A stretch of DNA of 64,000 nt from positions 54,756,482-54,820,481 of the forward strand of contig NC_092232.1 in NCBI RefSeq assembly GCF_036320965.1, written 5' to 3'. Made by a program: the position numbers and the translations under genes. The notes below the pieces were generated by a model that saw only the letters and a program-made list of their open reading frames with translations, did not search any database and was not told where the DNA came from. Below are positions 51,121 through 63,000 of the stretch, piece by piece. Within the stretch, counting starts at the first letter, position 1. Each line of letters opens with the position of its first letter. The stretch comes from Panulirus ornatus (lineage: Eukaryota; Arthropoda; Malacostraca; Decapoda; Palinuridae).

Positions 51121-51689
51121 CATTTGCTTTTTCTTCTTTATTCTTATATTTTTATATGTTAGCTTTGGACAACTGGTCCAATGCACCGTTGTGAAAGCAT
51201 GAATAATCATATACTGATATCAGTCAACTCTGAGCCTTGTGAATAATAGGATAAGGAATAACTCTGAACATTTGACACGTGAAGAACAAAAGATTCGCGT
51301 CTTAGGGATAGACCCATTGTTCTAGCGTCGTCAACCACCGTAGGATTACAAAACCCTTCCTGGTCGTCAGTCTCCCCCTTCGTGGTGAGGCTGGTCAGGG
51401 ACCTGCTACCTTGCTTCCCTCTGTACTGACACTAACGATAGCGGCTGCGTCGTGCAGGGGCGCCTAACCTCGCACACCGTCGCCGCGCAACAACCAGATC
51501 CCTCCGCCTTGGATCCTTCTCTTCTCGGTGTACCCAAGTCCTGCGTTCCGTATTATCTCGTTCATCATTCCTCTTACGTGATGATAAAGTGGCTAATGCA
51601 GGTCATCGGGTGGTCTAGTTCACGACGTGGCCACCGTCCACTTGAGGTACATCCAGAGAACGAGCCAGGGTGAGTTTGTATATATTGTC

Positions 51690-51695
51690 AATAAA
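51690..51695 (+). promoter_or_regulatory. Candidate polyadenylation signal AATAAA
   Basis: The first AATAAA downstream of the LAPTM-like stop codon, 1.1 kb away. Assignment to that gene is uncertain. Confidence 0.25.
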
Positions 51696-52600
51696 GATGT
51701 ATTCGTAGATGGCGTTTTTACTTTTCCTACCAGCAACATCCCCCAGATGACTTCATCCTAAGGTTGATTTCACTGAAGAATTCCTAGGACGACGGTGACC
51801 AGGTATTATGAACCAAAACCGTCCTGGAACCCGAATATTCCAGTTTTGAGAGTATTCTCCGCACCGAAACCTAGACATTCGAGTTATGACAGAAGGAACC
51901 CGTCATGACTCTCTTGGCTGCTGTATACAGTGTTTCAATGTGCGGACGATAACGTCATGTTGATCACTTATAATATATAGAAGTAGTTAACACTTCTCAC
52001 ATGTGGACAAAATTTCGGAGTTTGGGATAAGTTATGTAACAAATATCGCTACCGTGTGGCACACTATGGGAGGCAGGAGGCCAACCACGGAGGGAATACC
52101 AAAAAGTGTGGTGGCCAGAAACAGCGAGACGAGTGCCTGGTCGGGGAGGATGGTAGACCCATCCTGAGGTGATGGGGAGGAAGGGTTAGGGTCTCAAGCT
52201 AGACAGGTTAACAGAATGTATGAGATATGGACGCCTGCCTCACCGAGATCAGGACCCAGACGTCGTGTGAAGTCTGATATGGAATATTTCAGTAGAAATG
52301 AAATGAGATGTTTCTCTACCAAACCGACTGTGTGGCATATTCCTCCACATGCGACAGAAAAGCACATAGGAAAAACACACTTGTATAAAGGGTTGTGAGG
52401 ACGGGGAACCAACCAACAACCTGTGCAAGATTATGATCTGCGAAGACTGATGAAGGACGATGTATATACTGAGTCAATAACTGAGGCATAGCCTTACCCA
52501 CCTCAACTCTTGTAGACATGACTGAGGAAACTGGATCTGAAGTAAATAAGATACGGGAAATATACTGAATGGAATCTAAGATGATCAACTCTCTGAAAAT
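51696..52600. other. Intergenic, nothing recognised
   Basis: No gene or clear repeat was seen. Confidence 0.45.
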
Positions 52601-52601
52601 C

Positions 52602-52602
52602 C

Positions 52603-52674
<72 letters not shown>
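52602..52674. repeat. (TA)n microsatellite
   Basis: An uninterrupted TA run. Confidence 0.95.
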
Positions 52675-52678
<4 letters not shown>

Positions 52679-54500
52679 GACTAATTGTGCATAACTTCAT
52701 TTATCAAATTTCTAACTTACTTCATTATCAAATAGCTATACCTTACATTGGCGCGTCTCTACAAGGCAAAATGTCAGCCTTCCTTCACCTATGATGTCAC
52801 CAGCCACTTCTGGGAAGACTAATCTTTCTGTCGTACCGCCCAAGGTGGTGCACAAGTTCCTTCTTACATGTGAGATTAAGATGTAATCTGTAAGATTCAT
52901 TAGGCTACGTTCTCCATCACGCTACGCTCTACACTCTCCACAACAGGTACTGTATTCAGTCCACTCCTGGCTCGACAGCAGTGTTGTCCTCGGGCAAATG
53001 AAGAGGAAGATATAAGGTGTATGTGTCGCCTCCCTCAGGCAGCGGCGGCGTCCTGTAGCAGGGAGGTAGGGAGGGAGCCACCAGCGCCTCTTCCCATCCA
53101 GGACCCAGACGCAACATTGCCACACTGATGACAGTCCCAGGCTCCTTTAGGATATCCCAAGATCGTTATCACCTCGTGAGGGAACTTAGAATGATAAACA
53201 TCACACATTTGAGTGAATTTCTTATGTACATAATGGATACAATGTTTGTCTTGCAAGATGGTATGGTGTTCTTACATCCCAGACAACAAGTTAATGTTTC
53301 ACATGCAACACATACAAATCTAAGAATGTGTGGGCTACATATTTTGTACGTTCTGTTTGGTTGATTCCTGTGGCAGATATAATATTCCAAGATTCATTAC
53401 TCTTGTGTGGCCACACGGACCATTACAGGGCCATCCCACATCTTTGTACTACCTCCACACACTTTGGTACCATTCCACCACACCTGAGGTCCACCCCACC
53501 ACACACTACGGTAGTGTACCTCCACCACACACTCTGGGGCCATGCCACACCTATACACTGTGGGACCATCCCACTCCCGTGCACCGTACGCTGTGGACTT
53601 ACAGGTAGGACAGACCTGACGTGGACAGTAGTACTCTGCAAGTTGCTGCGTCGTTGCATATGGCCGTTACTAACTCAAGGATGGGCCGTTGTAATCTCAA
53701 TTTCTTGCCTTACACCACTAAACTTTGGGGATCTTTACCTCCCTATGCGTTTCCTTTAAGACCAGACCTCGACTGAGGGATTCTACATCGTTCAACACTA
53801 AAATAAAGGGAAAGTTTGGCACTGTTGAATGTGCTAGTGCAGTGGCGAGTGGAATACGTCCATTACGACACTTGAGAATGCATCTGGGACTTCTTGACCA
53901 AGTCCCCTCAGGAGGTGAGGAGACGGACGCCGCTGAGGAGGCAAGTGTGGCCGGTGATGGTGGCGGCCAGGGGCATGTAGATCCAGAAGAGAGGAGGCGC
54001 CTTATCGTCGTCACTGACATAAACAGGTGTTCGGTGTACTGAGGGAGAGGTTGGAAATGGATAAGTGTTTCTCCTGACACCAGACACCTGGGAGCTATTT
54101 CCTCCAACCCAAAAATAACTGAAGATAAAAATACATTATCTGTCTATCTATCGACCTTGAATGTCTTGAGTCTATGAAAGAAACGATATTTGAAATCCAG
54201 AAAAAAAATTGAATAAAGATTACCTCTATAAAGATAGAGTGATACCTTGATAGTAATTATTTATGATGAAGAATTATTTCTCTTTTCTTTTCTTAGCAAA
54301 AGCAGAAATTTACAGACACAATTCCACTTACGCTTCTCCAGAAAATACAATCCCTTTAAACCCACTACATCAGAGACTTAAACAAAAGTATGTTATAAAC
54401 TATTATGTATGTATCAGATTCACAAATGCATGCATAGCTTCGGCACATGTAACCTTTTAGATTTAGTCCAACAAACGGAATATTCGTAAATATTTACATG
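52675..54500. other. Region 3' of the dynein gene
   Basis: Decayed ACCACACAC(T/C)(C/A)TGG repeats at 53430-53590. It may contain a further small terminal exon of the minus-strand dynein gene, but none could be identified with confidence. Confidence 0.4.
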
Positions 54501-54504
54501 TAGC

Positions 54505-56812
54505 TTAAAACTGATTTTTGTGAAAACGATATTGGTTATGATGTGTCACTCCTTCATACGTGATCGGTATACAACATCGTGACGTATTAATACAATACAT
54601 CACTTTCCCTTGGCCACACGTTAGGTCCTTACCTCTGCTTGACTTCCTGAGCGTCTTCTTGACCCTGGTAGTATACTGCATGACGGGGAGGTCGAGGCTG
54701 GGGGAGGCTGGGGTGCCAGCCCCCAGCTCTTCCGTCATGACCACTTCATCGCCAGCGTCCCAGCGGGCCCCGCGCAACACCAGCCTCTCCATCACGACCG
54801 TCGGGGTCTCGTCCTCCTCGCTGACTTTGCCGTCAGCCTCGTTTCCTTTGGTAGACAGACTGGCGCTCAGGGCCTTGGTCACCATCACCACCTCCAGTCC
54901 CTCCGCCCGGAGCTCCCCCCAGCAGCTGCGGGTGAGAGCCGCCCACGCCACAGCCGGCTCCCTCAACAGCCCGAGGCGTATGGACCGTGGTGGATCAGCC
55001 CGACGGATCATGTGGTACAGCATGTCCCCCTTTGTTAACAGTCTGCTCAACTTCGCCTCCATCTGTTGCTGCTCATCTTCCTCTTGACAGTCTGGAACGC
55101 CGTCGTCAAGGACCTCATGTAGGGAACTCAAGTCATGACTAACAGTCAGTTTTGAAGTTATGTTCTGTGAGGTCCTTTGGAAGTCGTCAAACTCCTGCTT
55201 TAGGACCGACTGAAGAGACCCTTGCAGCTTCACATTTGGCAGCTTTCTGCTCCTGATCAAGTCGAAACGTTTGAGCCATCCTGTGTCTTGAAGGACTTGC
55301 CTCGACGATCGATCCCTGTTGACAGTCCTAAGAGCGATACTGACGTCCTTCGCTTCGTCCCTCTGGTTCTGCAGGATGATCATGGGCGCCACGCCGGTCA
55401 GAGAGACATTCTGCGCCAGGTAGATGAAATCCATCTGTGCAAAGTGGTCCTCCATGGAAGTGGTCCTCGGTACGGTATAGTGGGTCAAGGCTGACACCCT
55501 CCCAGGGACGTTCTGTATCGCCTCAGGAGAAATATAGACATGCAGGAGCCGGGAGAGGATATTGTGGGACTCCTCTGTCAACGCCCCTGAGATGTAGATA
55601 TTGGAGAGCTGAGTCGTGAGGGACGGGACGAGAGTACTGTCTGCTGGAGGGACTCCGGTCACCAGAGACCTCAGGATGCTTTCCGCCTCCTCCCACTGAG
55701 AGTCTCCTAAGGTCTGGGCCAGAGGAGTGAAGTTGTTCTCCAACGTTTGCCGCGTCACGAATGCTATGTGAAACAGAGCGAGGCTGAGAAGACACCATTT
55801 GCTCCACTCACTACTGTAGGCTGCCAGACGACTTTCCCCAATGAGTTCGTACAAGTGACGTAGAGATTCCTTAACTGTTGAGGGTAAAGTCAGGTACACT
55901 TTGTGGCATGAAGTCATCAGACTGACCGGCAGTTCGTCGTCGCTATCGAAGTACATCCAGACCTGAAATCGTCTATGGGCCTCCTTGACTATCTTGTCTT
56001 TTAGAAGAGTGTTCAGACAGTTGATACAAGAGCGAGCGTCTGTACTCTTCTTCAGCAGCAGCCAGTAGCCTTTCTGAACACACCGTCGCAAGCGCAGGCT
56101 TAGACTGTCCTCTCTACCCTGACCAAGAGCTACCATGTCGAGAGCCTCCGCGTTGCCCGTTAGCATAGGGTGGCACAGCGGCTGAATCTGCTGTAGGATG
56201 TACTGTACATCCAGCGTCGCCGAGCAGTACATAATGATGGGTTCCGTGGTCCTCCCTTTGCTTGCCACCGACAGGAGAGCCTTAACTGTGGCTTCGCTCG
56301 CCTCTTGCTTCAGCACCCGGTGCACGTACAGTGTGGCTGCCTCATCAAGACGATCAGGTCTCAAGCAGTTGATGAGGATGAGTTTTGCCACACCTCGGAT
56401 CTTCCTCTCCATCTTCTTGGGTAGCGTTCCAGTCTCCGGCTGCTCGGTGATGTACCACACGCGCCACAGACTCTCGTGGGTAACCATGTGGTCCGCCAGT
56501 TCACAGAATGGCTCCACAGTCGTCAGAGCCAGCACCTGGAGCCACTGGCGTTCAGTGAGCCAGCTGGGACGCAAGGCCACGGGTGGTTCCAGCTGGTGAG
56601 GCTGCGGCTGGGTGGTGCTGCAGGTCTCTGGCGAGGACTGAGGTCGCGGGTTCGAAGGGATGAGTGGAGTGCAGCCGCCTTGTGGCACCAGAGGTGTGTA
56701 CAGGAGGGAACAGAACCCTGGCGTTACGATTCCGATGTGACACTCGTACCACATCGCCAGCAACAGACCCACAGTCACGAGGGTTATTCTGCTGACCTGC
56801 TCCTGGAAATGG
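54505..56812 (-). CDS. Dynein heavy chain exon: AAA5/AAA6 region and C-terminal domain
   Basis: The acceptor TCTCCCGCCAG at 56813-56823 opens with C, completing Arg from the previous exon, then HFQEQVSRITLVTVGLLLAM. Landmarks are WLTERQWLQVLALTTVEPF (about 56560), ILINCLRPDRLDEAATLYV (about 56370), LDMVALGQGRED (about 56130), RFQVWMYFDSDDELPVSL (about 55960), the LTGVAP region (about 55400) and ERLVLRGARWD (about 54770). An insert rich in Pro/Ser/Gln (about 56590-56680) is unusual. The frame stays open to TAA at 54505-54507, but a consensus donor (CAGAG|GTAAGG) at 54633 could splice out the last 42 codons to an unseen final exon. The sequence after 54633 does not resemble dynein, favouring the splice. 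Confidence 0.87.
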
Positions 56813-57046
56813 CTGGCGGGAGAGAAACTCTTCGTGAAAGAAGGATAAAGACCTGCGCTAAATTATAGCATGAATATCATAACATATCGAGAATACTACA
56901 GGGATAAGATGACACAATAGGAACGATCATAAACCTCATGACAACTCATGAGTATGAGGCCACTAATCTGCTGCTGTGTGACTGTGGTCATGAGATCATG
57001 AGTGAAACACAGGACGATCACTTGGCCTATAGCTATATTAATAATG

Positions 57047-57095
<49 letters not shown>

Positions 57096-60000
57096 TAATA
57101 ATGATAACAGTAATGATAATGACTTTGTTTCTCTTGGAAGCAGTTATATAGTCTAACTCAAACAGTTGTGAAGACGACCGGTTCCGCATTCAAAACAGCC
57201 GGTTTCGTACCTAGAACGGCCGGCATCTTACACAGAACGAACGGTTCTATACCTCGAACTGTCGGCAACATATCTAGAACAATCGGCAATCCCACCTAGC
57301 TCAGCCGACAACATAAGAATCAACACTAGAACAAGTAGCACTAGAGAAAATAGGTACCGTAGCAAAAACAATCTCACCAAACCTAGAGCAACTGATACCT
57401 AGAACATCCGGCACCATATCTAGAACAGCGTGAACTGTGTACATAGAACTAATGGCAACATAACTAGAATCAACGCCCATCGTAGTTTTCAATTTCCACT
57501 CGACCTTCGAAGCAGCCCAGGTTAACCAGTCTCGATCACGAGGCCAGCCGGAGGAGCAAGCTACCTGTCTGGCCAGGTCTCGAGCCAAACGAACCCCATT
57601 AGCTCGAGGTTTCGGAGCCTCGGAATGCTTCACGCTAACGAGAAACATGTTTAGGTCTTTGATGAAATACATTCGAAATAAGATGGAAAAACTATTGCTT
57701 CTCCTCAGAAAAATGATCCTGAAAAAACCTCACTTACAGATTCATTAAACAAAGAAAATGAAATAATTCTTGACATGAATAAGTGAAAATGTATAAAATC
57801 TACATAACAGAAAACATGATTATTCAATTATACTGCGTATAACTGTCATCACAAACAAAACACGAGTTATCATGATGAAGAAAAATCGGGACACAACCTA
57901 CGTGCTTCTTGGGGTCTCGAGGTCTCGTTCAGTGATTCGCCACAAGCATCGAACATGTTCATAAAACCAAGAAAGAAAGTATCACTTACTGCGTCCAGGT
58001 CAGCTGACAACCCCAGCATGACTTCTGGATCCAGATGGGAAACACTGTCACTCCTGGTCACCGTTTTCTATCTTTTTTTGGAAAGAACGTTTGCCAACTT
58101 CATGACACGAAAACTGAATGTTGATTTATGATTGGCGTCCACAATATACCTTCTCACGTTACCAGCTAATATTGTACTTACATTCACTGGTATGTAAACA
58201 GTTTTCACAACTTAACGCTGAAGTTACACTGTCGACAAACGGTTGTAAACAATACTGAAGTTACACTGTCGACAAACGGTTGTAAACAACACTGAAGTTA
58301 CACTGTCGACAAATGATTGTAAACAACACTGAAGTTACACTGTCGACAAACGGTTGTAAACAACACTGAAGTGGAAACGGTTGTAAACAATACTGAAGTT
58401 ACACTGTCGACAAACGGTTGTAAACAACACTGAAGTTACACTGTCGACAAATGATTGTAAACAACACTGAAGTTACACTGTCGACAAACGGTTGTAAACA
58501 ACACTGAAGTTACACTGTCGACAAACGGTTGTAAACAACACTGAAGTTACACTGTCGACAAACGGGTGTAAACAACTGTACAAACACAGACACGCTGGAG
58601 ACATCCACGGGGTAACAGCGTTCTGAGGAAACTGATGATAATAACCGACTGCTCGAGTAAGAGGAATGTATGTAAGAAGTGAAACAATCACAGATTACCA
58701 GTAGATGTGGAGAGTTGCCACTAACGCCATCTTACCGACGAGGTAATAACTGGGAAAGGAAAACGTGTAGACAACGCTTAGGTTTTCCTGGTGAGTGTGT
58801 TCCCGGGAAGTTCCTCATAACTTGAGTCAACCCAACAACACCACGTCATTCCAATTGGCTCTGACGACCCAACGGTTCCCAACTGATGGTGGGCCATGCA
58901 TGGTGGATTTCCTGGGTGTGCCATGACCTGATGGTGGGCCATGCATGGTGGATTTCCTGGGTGTACCAAAGGGGATGTCATATTGGCATACCAACGCTGT
59001 TTGCTAATTGTTAATGCAATTTCTTGTAAATATGTTTGTTTCTATAAGCGGTCGTTAGATCACGTTTGCTAAAGATACTTCATTTATTAAGCCTAAACCA
59101 AAACGTGCGGGTTTTACTCGTTGACAAAATAGGGAATGGGCCACAAGTTCTTCAATATGCTATATTAGACCATCACCTGGAATAGTCTGGGAACCACTGA
59201 TCTATCCCATACATGCCTCTCACCCTCTTGAATGTTCAGGTCCCGATACCTCAATGCCTTTTTCATTACACCTTTCTAATTTCTTTCCAATGTCTCCTTC
59301 CCTCTTGCTCCTTCCACATCCGTCAAATAGATCATCTTCTCCAGACTTTCTTCAGTGCTAGTCCCTAGTCCCTTTGTCGCTTCTCCCACTCTGTTCGTAT
59401 GGTTCCATCTCCTGGTACTCCAAGGGACTTAAAGCATTCCACCTCCTGCAATTTCTCCCCCTTCAAACATAACCTCAGCCTTAAACGTAGCATGATCAAT
59501 GATCGCAATGTACATACATTCCTGAGTTATTAATGGAGTGTTGAAAGTCAATGAGAACTTTAGTGAAGTGGACGCAAGGCTTCTACCGACTGTAAACAAG
59601 TATCTGGCTTTATTATGATCACACGTTTTGTACACGCTATGAGAGGCGCTCCCTCCGCCTGGGGAGGGCGGATGTGTCCAAGCCCAGCGGTGTGTAAGGA
59701 CAGGTACGTACATGACTTTGGCTAAAAGCTGCAAATACAATAATAATGTTATTCCAAATATCATGTACTTCTGTATCTGTACTTTTATGTAATTTAGTAA
59801 ACTTGCTTCTGAAGGAACTACGGATTATAGATGTTGTGGAGACGGATCTTCATAGTAGTTTGCCAATGATCATAACAACACTAAAAGTTAATGATTAATG
59901 ATTAATCATGAGTGGACTAAGATGGTGTTAGAAAAACGACGTTCACGCTAGTATGGATTCCTTCTATCTTTCTTCATAACATTCCCGAGTTTTGTTCAGT

Positions 60001-63000
60001 GGATAACAGAACTTCATTATAAAGTCAAACGAAGTACTCGTACTGAAATTCATCAAAAGCATTGTCACTTCTGAAACACTTCAAACTTAGAACTGACAGG
60101 TGTTTCCATATGAATATTTCGCACAATTTAGGGCTGACTCTATATATCAACTAACTTCTTTGACTGAACACAGAATCGGGAATGTTATGAGAGAGAACAC
60201 TAGATCCCCATACATGCATCGAACCTGTCCTTGTGTTGCCTCACCGGTATAGTGACTGCAGCATCTTGATAACAAAGTTCTGATCCAACATCCTTCCCCA
60301 GGAAGCGGTGAAGCTCTGTGGCCGAACCTGACTGGTGACGAGATCACTGAAGTGGTCTAGCCCAATGGTGAGGGAAGGCTGAAGACGTGGGAAACGCTCC
60401 ACCATCAAGTACAACTGCGTGAGTAGCTGTGCTACCTTCCTGTAGGTGTCAATACTTTCTCTGGCTGTGTCGAGCGTCCTCTTTAGGTCATTACATTTCT
60501 TCTTGGCTTCAGTCGCTTTAGCGCAGGCAGCCTGGAGCATCTCCATCAGCGTACTCTCCTCCAGAACATCGTCGTCGAAACGGGACATCAGGCTGCGGAT
60601 AGTCTCCTCCTGCTCTGCAAGCTGCCGCTGCCGATCGAGTAAGTCCCACTCACTCTTCTTCAGCGCTTCCATCAGGTCGGGCTGACAGTAGGATGCAACC
60701 CGGGACGTCAGTAGGATCTCTAGACCATCTTGTTGACTTTCAATGTTCACCAAGTTGACCATATTCATGATGTTATTGCCGATGTGAACTTTTCTGCTCT
60801 TTATTAATATCAAAAGTTTAAAGTTTTCGTGAATATCCAGTCTCTTTTCCCCAGCCTTGATGAGGACTTTGTTCGCTTCATCTGACTTTATTCGTTCCAT
60901 TTCAAGAATCTGGAGGACGTGAATGGGTAGAGAGAGTTCCTCCTGGACTATCAAACACGTCTTACCATTAGCCATGATCTGTTCCAGATCTTGCAGATAG
61001 TTAGAGTTCTTTAGGTCAACGACAACTGTGTCTTTCCAGTTGCGGATCCACCGTTCAAGTATGCTGTGTGGATCGAGAATCAGTTGAGGGAGTTTGGAGC
61101 CACAAATAATGGAAGCATTCTCAAGTGAGAAAGCATCTAGAGGCAGACCTTCTTCATGCCATTTGACCTGAGACTCCAGCAAAGCCAAGTCTTCCAGGAT
61201 GTTTCTGTCCTTCGTGTGGAAAATGCACAGCTCGTCCATCTTCTTGTGCCAGCCTTTGACAACAGCTTGTCTCTCAGAATGCGTAAAACTTCCTGTGTAC
61301 GTCACATACGCTGCAGCCAACACTGCGTCTCCAAAGATGTTTCGAAGCTTGACGCTACACTGAGACAACGTCTCCTCCCAGTGTATCTTGTCAGCACCCA
61401 GCTGGGCCATCACCTTCTGCGCCAGTTGTATTCTACCCTCTAAGATCTTCATCTCCTCCTCCGCAGCTTCCAGCTGATGTTCCTTCTCCTTCAGCTGCGT
61501 CATGAGGATTTGATGTTCCACACCAAACCCGGCGAGATCCCGCTCATACTGATTAATGGCTTCCTCAGTCGCCTCGATATCTCTGTCGATGATGTCGGCC
61601 TGGACCTTAAGTGGATGGTAGTCCTTGTAAACTCTGACATACTTCTCGAACGCATGTAGCCAGGTGAGGAAGACTGCAGCTGTGGGAGATTCTTCTTTAA
61701 CTTTATCCACATTCAACTCCTCCATTTTCAGGTAGGACTGAATCCTAGCGAGGATTTTCTCGTTTGTGTCCTCGACAGGAATTTTTCGTACAGAGGATAT
61801 GAAATTCAGACAATTACCCATTTGCTTCCTCGCCTCGTTCCAGGATGGATCAAAGCCAAGTGTCGAGAGCACTGCATCGAACACCAACTCTACACATCGT
61901 GGCGGTCGTCCAAGGCTCTTCAAGCTCTCAAATTCTGCTCTTGTGATCCGATCCAGTTTACGATGAATGGTCTTCATTTCTAACTTCGGGGCACTAAGGT
62001 CCCGGCTGATGAGCTCCCCTATTCTCGCCGACTCGTCCTTCTGCCTCTTGAGGAGTGCAGCGTTCTTGGCGAGGTCTTGCTCCAGCCTTCCTTGCTCAGA
62101 CTTGATGTTCCTCATTTTGAGAACGACGCTGCCACACGACTGCTGGATGTAGGTGACTTGTGCACGCTGCTCCTCAAGTTGGTTCGAGAGTTCCGTCACT
62201 CTTTTCTGAGTCTCTTCGAACTTGGCTATGCTCGTGTTCAGCCTCTCCTTCTCCTGAGAAATATCAGTAAATAGTTTGGTGTACAACTGCAAGTACAGTG
62301 CCAAGAAATCTAAAAATCTTGCGGAAGAATTTGAGCCAGTATTGCAGTGAATGAAGACCATTATCTCTGCTACAGTCTGTGCTTTCATATCAGAAAGACT
62401 CTTTCCAAGTTCCTCCATGAGTATTTGCTTCGCAATATTCTGGAGGTCTTCCACACACCATTCTTGAAAAGTATCAACGCTGTAAAAACTTGACACAGCA
62501 GGAATATACCTAAGGATTTCATGGGCTTCTCTCAGAGATGGGACAGATGCCAAAATCTTTATATTTGTTTTAAAATCATTTGCCTCTTCATTATACTGCT
62601 GCTCCACAAGTAAATCATTCAAAAACTTCAGATTTCTCACGTTTTCCAGGATGTTCCAGTCAATGACCACAAGGATATGGATGCCTGTTTTCATGTCGCG
62701 AATGATTTTCTCCCTTTGTTCCGTTGCCTCGACTGCAGTTCCAATAATATCATAGATCTTGAAGCCGGCCACTGACGACGCGAGACGTGCACATGTTTTC
62801 TTCCCGCAGCCTTCAGGACCCACTGACACAATATGGCCTCCAATGCTTTCCAACGCTGCTGGGGATCCCATTTCCCCACTAGGTCTGACTGGTGGAGCCT
62901 TTGGATTCCCCAGTATCCTCAGAAGCCGAACTGTGTGATGTACAAGACCGCCATACATGGCGAAGGTTCGACTGTCGCCAATGAGACTCTGTCCAACAGA

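Larger units (their letters stand above)
56813..60244 (-). other. Intron of the dynein heavy chain gene
   Basis: A 3.4-kb intron with consensus GTGAGG donor and AG acceptor. It holds an (AAT)n run, decayed CTAGAACA repeats, a 37-bp minisatellite, a 44-bp duplication and an RTE-related fragment. No exon-like frame is supported in it. Confidence 0.75.

Noticed and set aside
53423..53659. Possible final dynein exon on the minus strand (STTVHVRSVLPV)
   Set aside because: Faint resemblance to a dynein C-terminal strand, but no acceptor in the right phase was convincing and the region is repeat-derived.
56645..56665. tRNA B-box-like GGGTTCGAA
   Set aside because: It lies inside dynein coding sequence with no A-box or cloverleaf; a chance match.
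57301..57672. 123-codon minus-strand frame in the dynein intron
   Set aside because: It overlies decayed tandem repeats, and the flanking dynein exons join in phase without it.
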